Origin: Proluteimonas flavola
GTDB taxonomy: Bacteria > Pseudomonadota > Gammaproteobacteria > Xanthomonadales > Xanthomonadaceae
NCBI RefSeq assembly: GCF_021191705.1
Contig: NZ_JAIWPU010000017.1
Coordinates: 1-64,000 of the forward strand
Length of the DNA stretch: 64,000 bases
Reading direction: 5' to 3'
Shown: in pieces, positions 51,736 to 62,825 of the stretch
Layout of the letters: every line of letters begins with the position of its first letter
How positions within the stretch are numbered: position 1 is the stretch's first letter
Position numbers and translations under genes: made by a program
Notes under the pieces: model-generated
The model's database searches: none
What the model saw: the letters and a program-made list of their open reading frames with translations, nothing else
Told to the model about the DNA's origin: nothing

Positions 51736-52266
51736 TTACCCGGCCGCGTAGGCGGCGATTGCATCGTTGAGCAGCGCCTTGGCTTCCGCCGCGTTGCCCC
51801 AGCCGCTGATCTTCACCCATTTGCCCTTCTCGAGATCCTTGTAGTGCTCGAAGAAGTGGCCGATGCGCTCGAGCCAGTGCGACGAGACCTGCTCGATGTC
51901 GCTGATGTGCGCATAGCCGCCGAACACCTTCTCCACCGGTACGGCGAGAATCTTCTCGTCGCTGCCGGCCTCGTCGGTCATCTTCAGCACGCCGACCGGA
52001 CGGCAGCGGATCACCGAGCCGGGAATCAGCGGCAGCGGCAGGACCACCAGCACGTCGGCCGGGTCGCCATCGCCGCAGACGGTGTTGGGGACGTAACCGT
52101 AGTTGCAGGGGTAGCGCATCGGCGTGGACAGGATGCGGTCGACGAAGATCGCGCCGCTTTCCTTGTCCACCTCGTACTTGACCGGCTCGGCGTCCTTCGG
52201 AATTTCGATGATGACGTTGATTTCGTCCGGCGGGTTCTTGCCGGTGGGGACGGAGTCCAGGCCCAT
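51736..52266 (-). CDS. ppa: inorganic pyrophosphatase (soluble)
   Basis: A 176-residue family I pyrophosphatase hydrolysing PPi to phosphate. Key segments are [34 protein letters not shown] and the metal-binding [11 protein letters not shown], with [12 protein letters not shown]. Length equals E. coli Ppa (175). Its C-terminus is the parent-like match of the remnant at 50175. A membrane pyrophosphatase is also present at 56917. Confidence 0.97.
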   Translation of the reverse strand: MGLDSVPTGKNPPDEINVIIEIPKDAEPVKYEVDKESGAIFVDRILSTPMRYPCNYGYVPNTVCGDGDPADVLVVLPLPLIPGSVIRCRPVGVLKMTDEAGSDEKILAVPVEKVFGGYAHISDIEQVSSHWLERIGHFFEHYKDLEKGKWVKISGWGNAAEAKALLNDAIAAYAAG

Positions 52267-52475
52267 GTGTCTGCGTTTCCATTGGCGAAAAGGAGGCCTG
52301 CAAGTTTACGCGCAACGATGCTGCGACGCAGCGCGCAGCCCGGCTGCGGGGGGATTGGTTGCCCTGGAAACCGCCGGCGCGTCGGCGGGCCTCGGGTACG
52401 CCCTAGTTGGTCAGTTCCCATACGGATGCGTACATATGGATCCGACTTTCCTTGTCCGATACAGGTGTCCCGCCG

Positions 52476-54059
52476 ATGACCACCCTCGACAGCTTGAATC
52501 CAGCCGCCCTGCCGTCCCATGCCTCGACCCAGGGCTACTGGGAGAATCCGCTGGCCCCGGACAGCCACCTGCAGGGCCCCGGCGGCGAGCCCACACAAGG
52601 CCCGGGCGGGCCGGGGCACGACGCCGACATCAAGGACACGGCCGATGGCCCCGGGGTATCCAGCCGGGACACGCCGCAGCGCACCCCGCTGGGCGCGATC
52701 GAGATCGACGGCGGCGGCACCAACCCGGGCGAGCGCACCACCGGCAGCACGCCGGACGGCAAGCCGGTCCAGGTCGATCCGCTGCACAAGGACGACCAGG
52801 TCTCGATCGCGCGTGAGCGGACCGACGCAGGCGGCTACATCAGCCGCGACCAGGTGGTCTTCACCACCGGCAGCGGCAACGACGACGTCGGCGTGACCCA
52901 GCGCGACGACGGCACCCTCGACGTCACCGTCAACGGCGAGAGCTACGAGGTGTCGCTGGCCCAGGGCCAGGAGCTGACCCTGCGCACCGGCGCCGGCAAC
53001 GACACGATCAAGGTCGCGCCCAACGTCGACGTCAACATCGTGGTCGACGCCGGCGACGGCGACAACGACATCCTGGTCGAGGGCAACGGCGACAACCGCA
53101 TCGCCAGCGGCAACGGCGACGACGTCATCAAGCTGACCGGCAGCGGCCGCAATGACATCCACACCACCGGCGGCACCAACGAGATCCACGGCGGCAGCGG
53201 CGAGAACGTGATCTACGGCGGCGACGGCAGCGACACCATCTACGCCGGCTCGGGCACCAACTACATCGAGGGCGGCCGCGGCGACGACGTGATCCACGGC
53301 GGCGGCGAGTTCGACATCATCTCCGCCGGGCTGGGCGATGACCTCGTCAACGTCGGCGAGGGCCGCTCCACGGTCTACGCCGGCGGCGGCGCCGACACCG
53401 TGGAAGGTGCGCATGCCGAGACCAACGTGTACGCCGAGGTCGGCGACCTCATCAATGCCGCGACCGGCACCAGGCCGACCGTGGTCAACGTCGAGATCGA
53501 CAACAGCGTCGGCGACCGCGGCATCAGCGTGAAGGGCTCGGACGCTTTCGTCCAGCGCATGCAGTCGGAGCTGGATTTCCTGCGCGCCTCGCCCAATGGA
53601 CAGCAGATGCTGGCCGAGTTCGACAAGGCCGCCGAGGCCAAGGGCAATGTGGTGACGATCCAGGAACTGTCGAACGAGGACAACGGCTACGCCCAGACCT
53701 TCAGCAATGACGCCGACATCGTCAACGGCCGTCCGGGCGCCGGGGGCGACGTGACCATCAGCTACAACCCGTCCTTCCACATGGATGCGTTCCCGGCGCC
53801 GTCGGTGGTGCTGTTCCATGAGATGTCGCACGCCTACAACGGCGTCAACGGCACCTTCCTGCAGGGCACGTACCGTGGTGAAGGGCCCGACAGCGGTCGC
53901 GTGCCCAATGCCGAACGACAGGCCGTGGGCCTGGAGACCAGCGCCACGCCCTACGACTTCGACGGCTCTGGCGCGATCACCCACAATCCGATCCACCTGA
54001 CCGAGAACGGTCTCCGCCGCGAACTGGGCATGCCGGACCGCCCGAGCTACGCACTCTGA
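52476..54059 (+). CDS. M91-family metalloprotease with RTX-type repeats
   Basis: A 527-residue protein without signal peptide. The N-terminal ~110 residues are Pro/Gly-rich and disordered-looking. Residues about 130-300 are Gly-Asp repeats of the RTX/haemolysin kind (TGSGNDDV, TGAGNDTI, SGNGDDVI, GGDGSDTI, GGRGDDVI, AGLGDDLV), which bind calcium. The C-terminal domain has VVLFHEMSHAYNG, with zinc motif H448-E-x-x-H452, matching the M91 (NleD-like) effector proteases. The combination suggests a secreted or injected effector that folds with Ca2+ outside the cell. Start chosen at ATG 52476. The transport route is not visible. Confidence 0.82.
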   Translation: MTTLDSLNPAALPSHASTQGYWENPLAPDSHLQGPGGEPTQGPGGPGHDADIKDTADGPGVSSRDTPQRTPLGAIEIDGGGTNPGERTTGSTPDGKPVQVDPLHKDDQVSIARERTDAGGYISRDQVVFTTGSGNDDVGVTQRDDGTLDVTVNGESYEVSLAQGQELTLRTGAGNDTIKVAPNVDVNIVVDAGDGDNDILVEGNGDNRIASGNGDDVIKLTGSGRNDIHTTGGTNEIHGGSGENVIYGGDGSDTIYAGSGTNYIEGGRGDDVIHGGGEFDIISAGLGDDLVNVGEGRSTVYAGGGADTVEGAHAETNVYAEVGDLINAATGTRPTVVNVEIDNSVGDRGISVKGSDAFVQRMQSELDFLRASPNGQQMLAEFDKAAEAKGNVVTIQELSNEDNGYAQTFSNDADIVNGRPGAGGDVTISYNPSFHMDAFPAPSVVLFHEMSHAYNGVNGTFLQGTYRGEGPDSGRVPNAERQAVGLETSATPYDFDGSGAITHNPIHLTENGLRRELGMPDRPSYAL

Positions 54060-54135
54060 TACCCGTGCAACCGCGGAAACCGGCGGGGTGGCGTGCCCAG
54101 GCGCGCCACCCCGTCTCGCTGGGAGACCACAACCG

Positions 54136-54825
54136 ATGAATGCCACAATCGGCGGCGGATCGGATGATCGCCACGCGCTGCGTGCAGCCCGTTCCCATGC
54201 CCGGGGACCAGCTGCTTGGCTGGCGCCGCTGTTGTTCTGCGCCCCGCTGCTGCATGCGGCGACCGACGAAGCGAGACCCACGATGACGTCAGACGACAAT
54301 GCCCGTACCGGTGTCAGCGCCGCAGGCGTCGAACTCCAGGCCACGTTCGAGCCGCGCGACGACGGTGCGTTGCATGTGCGCTACCGGCTGCACAACGCCG
54401 GCGATGTCGCGCTGGCCGTGTTCGACCGTGGCGACCGCCACGCCGTGCTGACCAAGCGTCAGACGCCCGGCGCGATCGGCGTGCCGGTCGCACGCGACGA
54501 CGCACCAGGGCGCGTGACCCTGCTGCATGGCGCCCGCGCGTTGCCGCAGCCGTCGCCGACCGTGCCGCCGACGCCACTGGCGCGCCGGCTCGATCCCGGC
54601 GCCAGCGACGAGGCCGGGTTCACGTTCTCGCAGTGGTCGGGCGATCCGCCGCTGCAGCTGCGCTGGTGTCTGGGCGTGGCACCGTTCGACGAGGCGCGCA
54701 TGTTCCAGCCGGAGACGGTGGATGGCCGCGTGACCTGGCAGGCCGATTTCGCGTATGCCGATGACCAGCAGTTGCTGTGCACGCCGTGGTTCGACGTGGC
54801 CGCAAGGCGCTTCATCGAAGGCTAG
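54136..54825 (+). CDS. exported protein of unknown function beside the M91 protease
   Basis: A 229-residue protein. A signal-like stretch (AAWLAPLLFCAPLLHA) lies around residues 26-41, then a beta-rich domain with LHVRYRLHNAGDVALAVFDRGDRHAV. The phrase is reminiscent of BsuPI-type proteinase-inhibitor folds, but the match is loose. GGGAGA lies upstream of the ATG, 77 bp after the protease stop. A periplasmic immunity or inhibitor role for the preceding protease is possible but unproven. Its end overlaps the convergent L,D-transpeptidase gene by 14 bp. Confidence 0.6.
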   Translation: MNATIGGGSDDRHALRAARSHARGPAAWLAPLLFCAPLLHAATDEARPTMTSDDNARTGVSAAGVELQATFEPRDDGALHVRYRLHNAGDVALAVFDRGDRHAVLTKRQTPGAIGVPVARDDAPGRVTLLHGARALPQPSPTVPPTPLARRLDPGASDEAGFTFSQWSGDPPLQLRWCLGVAPFDEARMFQPETVDGRVTWQADFAYADDQQLLCTPWFDVAARRFIEG

Positions 54826-55582
54826 GCGCGTGGGCGTGCGCGGGCTGCACATCGGCCTGCGTATGGTGGGTGCCGCCGCAACCGGCGTCGAGCAGCTGCG
54901 ACTGCCGCAGCCAGTCCGCATCCGGGTAATAGGCGAACACCAGCGATCCGTCGCGGATCGTGTCGATGAGCTGGCGCGCGATCGCCGGACGCACCGCCGG
55001 ACAGCCGAGACTGCGGCCGAGCCGGCCCTGTCCGGTCGCGGCCAGCGGGTTCACGTAGGGCGCCCCGTGGATCACGATCGCGCGTTCGCGGGCCCGGTCG
55101 TTGAAGCCGGGTTCCAGCCCCTGCAGGCGCAGCGAGTACCCGTTCTGGCCGTGGTAGGTCTCCTGGGTCAGGAACACACCCAGACTCGACATGAAACTGC
55201 CTTCGCGGTTCGAGAACCGGGTGGCGAGGTTCTCGCCGGTATTGCGCCCGTGTGCGACCCATTCCTCGAACAGCAGCGTGTTGCGGGCCAGATCGAATAC
55301 CCACAGCCGCGGTTGCGTGGACGGCAGCGAGTAGTCGATGACGCTGAGCGTCGCCGGCCGCGCATGCGGCTGGCGCATCGCGCAGGCCAGCGCGCGGGTG
55401 GCGAGCTGCAGCACCTTGCGGTCGAGCCTGGGCGCGCTGCGCGCCAGGGTGTCGAGCAGGGGATCGCTGGCCGGCACGGCGGACGGCGTGGCGATGGCGA
55501 CACGGTCGGCGGCCGACGTGCGGTCGGCGAAGCCGGCCGTGGCCAGTGCGGCGACGGCGGAAGCGAGAAGAAGCGGGCGCAT
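54812..55582 (-). CDS. murein L,D-transpeptidase catalytic-domain protein (YkuD_2 type)
   Basis: A 256-residue exported protein. Signal peptide MRPLLLASAVAALATAGFA. The catalytic region contains VIHGAPYVNPL (H172) and GRLGRSLGCPAVRP (Cys194), the His-Cys arrangement of the YkuD_2 family. Acts on peptidoglycan peptides in the periplasm, forming or exchanging 3-3 crosslinks. Next to a second transpeptidase on the same strand. Confidence 0.9.
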   Translation of the reverse strand: MRPLLLASAVAALATAGFADRTSAADRVAIATPSAVPASDPLLDTLARSAPRLDRKVLQLATRALACAMRQPHARPATLSVIDYSLPSTQPRLWVFDLARNTLLFEEWVAHGRNTGENLATRFSNREGSFMSSLGVFLTQETYHGQNGYSLRLQGLEPGFNDRARERAIVIHGAPYVNPLAATGQGRLGRSLGCPAVRPAIARQLIDTIRDGSLVFAYYPDADWLRQSQLLDAGCGGTHHTQADVQPAHAHAPSLR

Positions 55583-55656
55583 GGGCTGAGGATATCAACC
55601 AGGGGCCGCCCGGACGGTACGTGTCGGGCGGTCCGGATGTGCTGCGCTCGGGCCGT

Positions 55657-56739
55657 TCAGCCGCCGGGCGACGTTGGGGGCGTGTCTGCAGGCGGATCGG
55701 ATTCCAGCACCGGCGCCCAGGACTGCCCGGCCGGGGTGGCGCGGACCGCCGGCAGGTCGGTCAGCAGCAGGGTCGAACCGGGCGCCAGGATATCCTGCAC
55801 GGCTGCGGCGAACGCGGGGTCGACCTGCAGCGGACGCTGCATCAGCCGCAGCTGCAGTGCGGCCAGCGAGTCGGCATCGACGCCGAGCACCGGATAGGCC
55901 GCCCAGTGGCGGCTGGGCTGGGTGCCCCCCGTTGCGTCCGGCTTCGGCATCTGCGCATCGCCGGCGACCATCAGGACCGACCCGTGCACCGCGAACCCGG
56001 GCTCGACCTGCAGCGGCGCTTCGCCGATCGCCACGCCGTTGCGCAGCACGAACACGCGATGATCGGCGAGGCTGACCAGCACGCTGACCGGCCCATCCGG
56101 ACTGGCCTCCGGGGTCCAGACCACGCCCTTGCCTGCGGCCGCGGCAGGCTGCCCGCCGCTGGCGACCGGCGCGAGCACGGCCGGATGCACCAGCCCGGCC
56201 GCGGACGCCCTGGCGTCGGCGACGATCACCGTATCGCCGTTGCGGGTGACGCCGAACAGCAGTTCCGCGAACTGCTGCGGCAGGCGGACGCAGCCGTGCG
56301 AGGCCGGATGCCCGGGCAGGCTGCCGCCGTGCAGGGCGATGCCGTCCCAGGTCAGCCGCTGCATGAACGGCATCGGCGCGTTGTTGTAGAGGTTGGAGTG
56401 GTGGACGCGGTTTTTCTGCAGGATCGTGAACACGCCGGTCGGGGTCTCGTGGCCGGTCTTGCCCGAACTGATCGTCGACACGCCGATCGCGATGCCGTTG
56501 CGGTAGACGTAGGCGCGCTGCTCGTCGAGGCTGACCACCAGCACGACCGGGCCGTCGGGTGCGATCTCCGGATGCCACAGGTACTCGCCGGGCTTGAGGT
56601 CGGCGGGCGTGGGCACGCGCGCGGCGGATGCTTCGGCGGCGGTCCCTGCCGCCATCGCGGTTGGTGGCGGCAGGCACAGCGCGAGGGCGAGCGCGAGCGC
56701 GCGCAGGGCGGCCGGGGCTGGCGATCGGTGGGGGCGCAT
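55657..56739 (-). CDS. L,D-transpeptidase (YkuD family) with duplicated N-lobe
   Basis: A 360-residue exported enzyme. Signal peptide ALALALALCLPPPTAMA. The YkuD domain lies at about residues 60-185 with catalytic HPASHGCVRLP (H148, C150). A second copy of the first strands follows at about 225-270: SPDGPVSVLVSLADHRVFVLRNGVAIG parallels APDGPVVLVVSLDEQRAYVYRNGIAIG, but without a second catalytic Cys. The start at 56739 is favoured by GGAG 11 bp upstream. Adds 3-3 crosslinks or anchors envelope proteins to murein. Confidence 0.88.
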   Translation of the reverse strand: MRPHRSPAPAALRALALALALCLPPPTAMAAGTAAEASAARVPTPADLKPGEYLWHPEIAPDGPVVLVVSLDEQRAYVYRNGIAIGVSTISSGKTGHETPTGVFTILQKNRVHHSNLYNNAPMPFMQRLTWDGIALHGGSLPGHPASHGCVRLPQQFAELLFGVTRNGDTVIVADARASAAGLVHPAVLAPVASGGQPAAAAGKGVVWTPEASPDGPVSVLVSLADHRVFVLRNGVAIGEAPLQVEPGFAVHGSVLMVAGDAQMPKPDATGGTQPSRHWAAYPVLGVDADSLAALQLRLMQRPLQVDPAFAAAVQDILAPGSTLLLTDLPAVRATPAGQSWAPVLESDPPADTPPTSPGG

Positions 56740-56916
56740 GCACAGGCTCCGGCGGTGACTGCGGCCATTGTGGCCGAATCGGGGGGCGGGTGAGTCGGCC
56801 TCGCCCGGCGCCGCCGATGCGTCGTATCGATGATCCTGATCAGCGCCCGCGGCGCCCCCATCCCATCTCCCCCGCATACGGAGGAAGGGCGAAGGTGTCG
56901 TGCGGGATCGGGCCGG

Positions 56917-58983
<2,067 letters not shown>

Positions 58984-59154
58984 GGAAACCCCTCCCAGAG
59001 TCGGTATGCCAAGACGGACAGCGGTGCAGCGGTGATGCGCGCCGACTATCGCACAGCGCGAGCCGGCAGGCGCGCTGGCATGAGGCGGGGTCCTGCGGAC
59101 GGATCGACACGCGCGAGGGCGCGCCGACAGGCGTCGGGGCCCGAGACGCCCAGT

Positions 59155-59310
59155 GTCGCGTTACGCATCAGATGCCGGTCTGCACTTGCTCTCGGCGCGC
59201 ATCGTCGCGTTGCTTGGCTTGCCAGGACGGTCGGTATTGGCTGCGCCAGGCGCCTTGCGCTGCACGCCGATTGCGGCGCGCAGCCTGCGACATCTGATGC
59301 GTAACGCGAC
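59155..59310. repeat. 156-bp element with perfect 20-bp terminal inverted repeats
   Basis: The sequence GTCGCGTTACGCATCAGATG at 59155-59174 is repeated exactly in inverse at 59291-59310, enclosing 116 bp of non-coding DNA. The right end abuts the TAG stop of the ABC gene. It could be a miniature inverted-repeat element or a large transcriptional hairpin between convergent-facing ends of two leftward genes. No flanking direct repeats are obvious. Confidence 0.75.
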
Positions 59311-59311
59311 G

Positions 59312-60118
59312 CTAGCCGGCCATCGTCAGTGCGAGCGTGCCGTCGGCATCCTGGCGCACGCGCACCGGTGCGTCGAAGGCCTGCGACAGCAATGCGTCGG
59401 TCAGCACGGCCTCGCGCGGTCCGTCTGCGAGCACGCGCCCTGCGCGCAGCAGCACCACATGGCCGATCTCCGGGATCAGCTCTTCGAGGTGGTGGGTGAC
59501 CAGCACCAGCGTGGTGCCGGCGCGAGCGATGCCGCCGACCTGCGCCATCAGGCGGGCGCGGGCGACGACATCGAGTCCGTTCGACGGTTCGTCGAGCAGC
59601 AGCGCGGCCGGTGCGTGGAACAGGGCGCGCGCCAGCAGCACGCGCCGTGCTTCGCCCGCCGACAACGTGGCGTAGCGACGCTCTGCGAGATGCCCCGCCT
59701 GCATGCGCTGCAGCGCCGCGCATGCCCGCGCATGCAACGTCGGATCCGCCGCGCTGCTGTCGGCAATCGTGCCAAGGGTCGCGCCGGCGACGACGGCGCC
59801 CGCGGTCAGCGACGGCAGCGTGCGCAGGTCCTCGTGCAAGCGCTGCGTCACGATGCCGAGCCGTCCACGCAAGCTGCGGACGTCCCACAGATGCGCGCCC
59901 AGCACGCGCACCGGCGCGCGGCCATCGTCATGGGCCAGTGGATGCAGCTCGCGGGTCAGCAGCTGGATCAGCGTGGACTTGCCGCTGCCGTTCGCGCCGA
60001 GGATCGCAGTGTGCCGACCGAGCGGAATCGTCAGATCGAGCGCATCCAGGGCCACATGGGGGCCGCGGCGCACCGTGGCGCGATCCAGTTCCAGAAGGTG
60101 CGTGGCGCTCCGGTTCAT
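59312..60118 (-). CDS. orphan ABC-type ATP-binding protein
   Basis: A 268-residue ABC ATPase. Walker A GANGSGKST at residues 41-49, signature-like LSAGEARRVLLARAL, Walker B ALLLDEPSNGLD, and the switch histidine in LVTHHLEEL. No membrane or binding-protein partner is adjacent, as with stand-alone ModF/YlmA-like ATPases. Substrate unknown. The start at 60118 gives a normal N-terminus. Confidence 0.9.
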   Translation of the reverse strand: MNRSATHLLELDRATVRRGPHVALDALDLTIPLGRHTAILGANGSGKSTLIQLLTRELHPLAHDDGRAPVRVLGAHLWDVRSLRGRLGIVTQRLHEDLRTLPSLTAGAVVAGATLGTIADSSAADPTLHARACAALQRMQAGHLAERRYATLSAGEARRVLLARALFHAPAALLLDEPSNGLDVVARARLMAQVGGIARAGTTLVLVTHHLEELIPEIGHVVLLRAGRVLADGPREAVLTDALLSQAFDAPVRVRQDADGTLALTMAG

Positions 60119-60259
60119 GGGGATGCGCGCCGCGCCGTCGCATGAATGCGACGCAGGTGGCGAGTCTGAATCGCGAGGTCGTCCATACGTGGCCGGAGGG
60201 ATGGAAAGGGGGCAGGGATGCCGCCATGATGCATGGGTTCACGCCTTTCCGACGCGCCC

Positions 60260-61468
60260 ATGTCCTCTACGATTCTCGAGTTCCTGTCCGGTGGCCTGTT
60301 GCAGTTCGGCTGGGGGGCGATGCTCGTCTACCTGCTGGTGGTGACGCAGCTGACGATCCTCGCGGTGACCCTGTACCTGCATCGCAGCCAGGCGCATCGC
60401 GGTGTCGATTTCCATCCGGTGATCGCGCATTTCTTCCGCTACTGGACGTGGCTCACCACGTCGATGATCACGCGCGAGTGGGTGGCGATCCATCGCAAGC
60501 ACCACGCGAAGTGCGAGACCGAGGACGACCCGCACAGCCCACGCTTCAAGGGCATCAAGACCGTGTTCTGGCAGGGCGTGGAGCTGTACCGCGAAGCGCG
60601 CGCGCAGCGCGCCGACATCGAGCAGTACGGCAAGGGCGCGCCCAGCGACTGGATCGAGCGCAAGCTCTACACGCCGCACGCCAATCTCGGCCCGACCTTC
60701 CTGCTGCTGCTGAGCTTCGTGCTGTTCGGCTTCAAGGGCGTCGCGGTGTGGGCGATCCAGATGGCGTGGATTCCGTTCTGGGCCGCGGGCGTCGTCAACG
60801 GCCTCGGCCACTGGTGGGGTTACCGCAATTTCGAGACCACCGACACCGCGACCAATCTGACGCCGTGGGGCGTGTGGATCGGCGGCGAGGAGCTGCACAA
60901 CAACCATCATGCGTTCCCCAGCTCGGCGAAGTTCGCGCTGCGCAAGTGGGAATTCGACATCGGCTGGGCGGTCATCAAGGGGTTGGAATCGGTGCGCCTG
61001 GCGAAGGTGCTGCGCGTCGCGCCGTCGCTCGACATCCGCCCCAATATCCACGTGCCGGATACCGACACCATGCGCGCCCTGCTCGCGCACCGTTTCCAGG
61101 CGATGACCGATTTCCAGCGCAACGTGCTGAAACCTGCATTGCGCGAAGAGGCGCAGGCCGCCGGTGCGCGTCTGCGCGCACTGTTGCCGCGCAAGCTGCG
61201 CAAGGGTCTGGTCGACGACGGCCGCTGGCTGCAGCCCGACGCACGCCAGCAGTTGCAGCAGTGGGTCGAACAGCGCCCGCGCATTCGCACGCTGGTCGAA
61301 CACCGCGCGCGTCTGACCGCCCTGCTCGAAGCGCGTTCGCAGAACGCCAGCGAAGCGCTGCACAGCCTGCAGGCCTGGTGCCGCGAGGCCGAGGCCAGCG
61401 GCATCCGCGCGCTGCAGGAGTACTCGGCCCGGCTCAAGGGCTACTCGCTGCAGAGCGCGCACGCCTGA
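60260..61468 (+). CDS. fatty-acid (acyl) desaturase
   Basis: A 402-residue membrane di-iron desaturase. Histidine boxes are HRSQAH (41-46), HRKHH (78-82) and HNNHH (213-217). Two hydrophobic hairpins (about 12-40 and 153-175) place it in the membrane. It would introduce a cis double bond in membrane acyl chains. After about residue 245 a helical, Gln/Arg-rich tail of ~150 residues follows (LEHRARLTALLEARSQNASEALHSLQ), longer than the catalytic core needs. An alternative start at 60233 adds nine residues. Confidence 0.92.
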   Translation: MSSTILEFLSGGLLQFGWGAMLVYLLVVTQLTILAVTLYLHRSQAHRGVDFHPVIAHFFRYWTWLTTSMITREWVAIHRKHHAKCETEDDPHSPRFKGIKTVFWQGVELYREARAQRADIEQYGKGAPSDWIERKLYTPHANLGPTFLLLLSFVLFGFKGVAVWAIQMAWIPFWAAGVVNGLGHWWGYRNFETTDTATNLTPWGVWIGGEELHNNHHAFPSSAKFALRKWEFDIGWAVIKGLESVRLAKVLRVAPSLDIRPNIHVPDTDTMRALLAHRFQAMTDFQRNVLKPALREEAQAAGARLRALLPRKLRKGLVDDGRWLQPDARQQLQQWVEQRPRIRTLVEHRARLTALLEARSQNASEALHSLQAWCREAEASGIRALQEYSARLKGYSLQSAHA

Positions 61469-61479
61469 AACCGCGCGCC

Positions 61480-61818
61480 ATGACCGCGACACTAGTGTGT
61501 GCGGTGTGCGCGCTCGTCGTGGTCACCGCCGCCGCTGCGCAGGTCACGCGCACGTCCGACTATCTCGAGCACATGGATGCCGATGGCGACGGCCGCGTCT
61601 CGCTCGCCGAGTACCAGGCGTGGATGCGTTACGGCTTCGACCGGATGGATCGCAACGGCGATGGCGTGCTCACGGCCGATGAGCTGCCGGGCGGCAAGGG
61701 CCGGCCGGTGACGCTGGCGCAACACATGGCCAGGCTCGCGGCGACGTTCAACCGTCAGGACACCAATCGCGACGGCTCTCTCGACGCGCGCGAACTGGCG
61801 GCACCGCCGCAGAAGTAA
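61480..61818 (+). CDS. exported three-EF-hand calcium-binding protein
   Basis: A 112-residue protein with a short signal peptide (LVCAVCALVVVTAAAAQ) and three EF-hand loops: DADGDGRVSLAE, DRNGDGVLTADE and DTNRDGSLDARE. It starts 9 bp after the desaturase stop, so is probably co-transcribed. Periplasmic Ca2+ binding is expected. A direct link to desaturation is not evident. Confidence 0.85.
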   Translation: MTATLVCAVCALVVVTAAAAQVTRTSDYLEHMDADGDGRVSLAEYQAWMRYGFDRMDRNGDGVLTADELPGGKGRPVTLAQHMARLAATFNRQDTNRDGSLDARELAAPPQK

Positions 61819-61968
61819 TTGCGCGTTCTCCCGCGCATGCACGCGGACGGATTCGAACAGCGTCCGCAGGACGAAGACGTGCGCGATGTCCGCGCGGCGT
61901 CCACGTGGCCGGAATCTGCATTGGTATCCTCGGGCGGTGATCGATCGGATCCGCTTCAGGAGGAAGAC

Positions 61969-62424
61969 ATGACGCATCTCGTGCATCTGCGCCGCGCCGT
62001 CGGCTGGTTGCTGGTCGCGCTGCTCGCCACCGTGGCGCTGGTGAACCTGATCGGATTCCTCAGTCCGTTCTGGGGCCACTGGCGACATCCCGGCGACGCT
62101 TCGCAGTCGCGTGCGTTGCTGGATGCGGTGGCGCCGTGGACGGCCGTGCTGTCGCTGCTGTTCCTGTTGCCGGCCTGGCATCTGTCGCGCACGCTCGCAT
62201 CGCCGCTCGCGCGCGGCGCGGTGCTGGCGATGGGCGCACTCGTCGTCGTCGCGGATGTGATGGTGCTGCGGGTTGCGCAGGCGAGCGGCGATCCTGTCGT
62301 TGCGCAGCTGGTGTCGAGCCTGGCGGCGGCGTATCCGTTCGTCGCCTTCCTCGTCTTCATCTGGCTGGTCTGGCGCGCGCTGCGCATCGAAGCAACGCAG
62401 CGGATCGTGCCGGACGCGCTCTGA
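61969..62424 (+). CDS. small multi-pass membrane protein of unknown function
   Basis: A 151-residue protein with four predicted helices (VGWLLVALLATVALVNLIGFL, VAPWTAVLSLLFLLPAWHL, AVLAMGALVVVADVMVL, AYPFVAFLVFIWLVW). A very good AGGAGGAAG ribosome-binding site precedes the ATG at 61969. I do not recognise a family. It lies alone between the EF-hand gene and a broken frame on the other strand. Confidence 0.75.
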   Translation: MTHLVHLRRAVGWLLVALLATVALVNLIGFLSPFWGHWRHPGDASQSRALLDAVAPWTAVLSLLFLLPAWHLSRTLASPLARGAVLAMGALVVVADVMVLRVAQASGDPVVAQLVSSLAAAYPFVAFLVFIWLVWRALRIEATQRIVPDAL

Positions 62425-62445
62425 TCGCGCCCGGCCGCGTCATCT

Positions 62446-62713
62446 TCAATCCAGCGGCATTCCGGTTTCGATCCGGCGCGTGACCGACATCTTGGCGCGG
62501 TGCCTGGCCGAGTTGGCGGCGCGCGCGCTTGCCGGGGGCGCGGCGGTTGGAGCCGGACGAATAGCGCGCGTGGCTCTCGCCCCAGACCTTCGCGGCTTCG
62601 GCGACCGTCCAGGATTCGACCGGGCGGAGGCCCAGACGCATCGCAATCGCCGCGCCCCCGCAATCCGCGCGTGTCGTCGCGGATCCGCGCGTTCGTCGAT
62701 CATCCGGCCGCAT
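62446..62713 (-). pseudogene. frameshifted small basic gene (tentative)
   Basis: On the minus strand one frame has strong coding-type third-position GC through ADCGGAAIAMRLGLRPVESW and AEAAKVWGESHARYSSGSNR. The signal then passes to another frame (SARHRAKMSVTRRIETGMPLD, stop at 62446) across the tandem run AAGCGCGCGCGCC. A one-base change there would join them into one basic protein of roughly 75-90 residues. It may be a decayed gene or a sequencing error in a GC repeat. No family recognised. Confidence 0.4.
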
Positions 62714-62756
62714 CGCGGGCCGGCGACACGCAGATGTCGAATCCCTGAAACGAAGA

Positions 62757-62780
62757 ACGCCGGCCCTTTCGGGCCGGCGT
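62757..62780 (-). terminator. GC hairpin downstream of the MHS transporter
   Basis: ACGCCGGCCC-TTTC/GAAA-GGGCCGGCGT, 10-bp arms, 46 bp after the stop of the leftward transporter gene, followed on that strand by TTCTTCG rather than a pure T-tract. A plausible terminator. Confidence 0.65.
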
Positions 62781-62825
62781 CGGGATGAATCGCGCGGGAG
62801 ACGTGGTCCCGCGCGCGTGGCGCGC

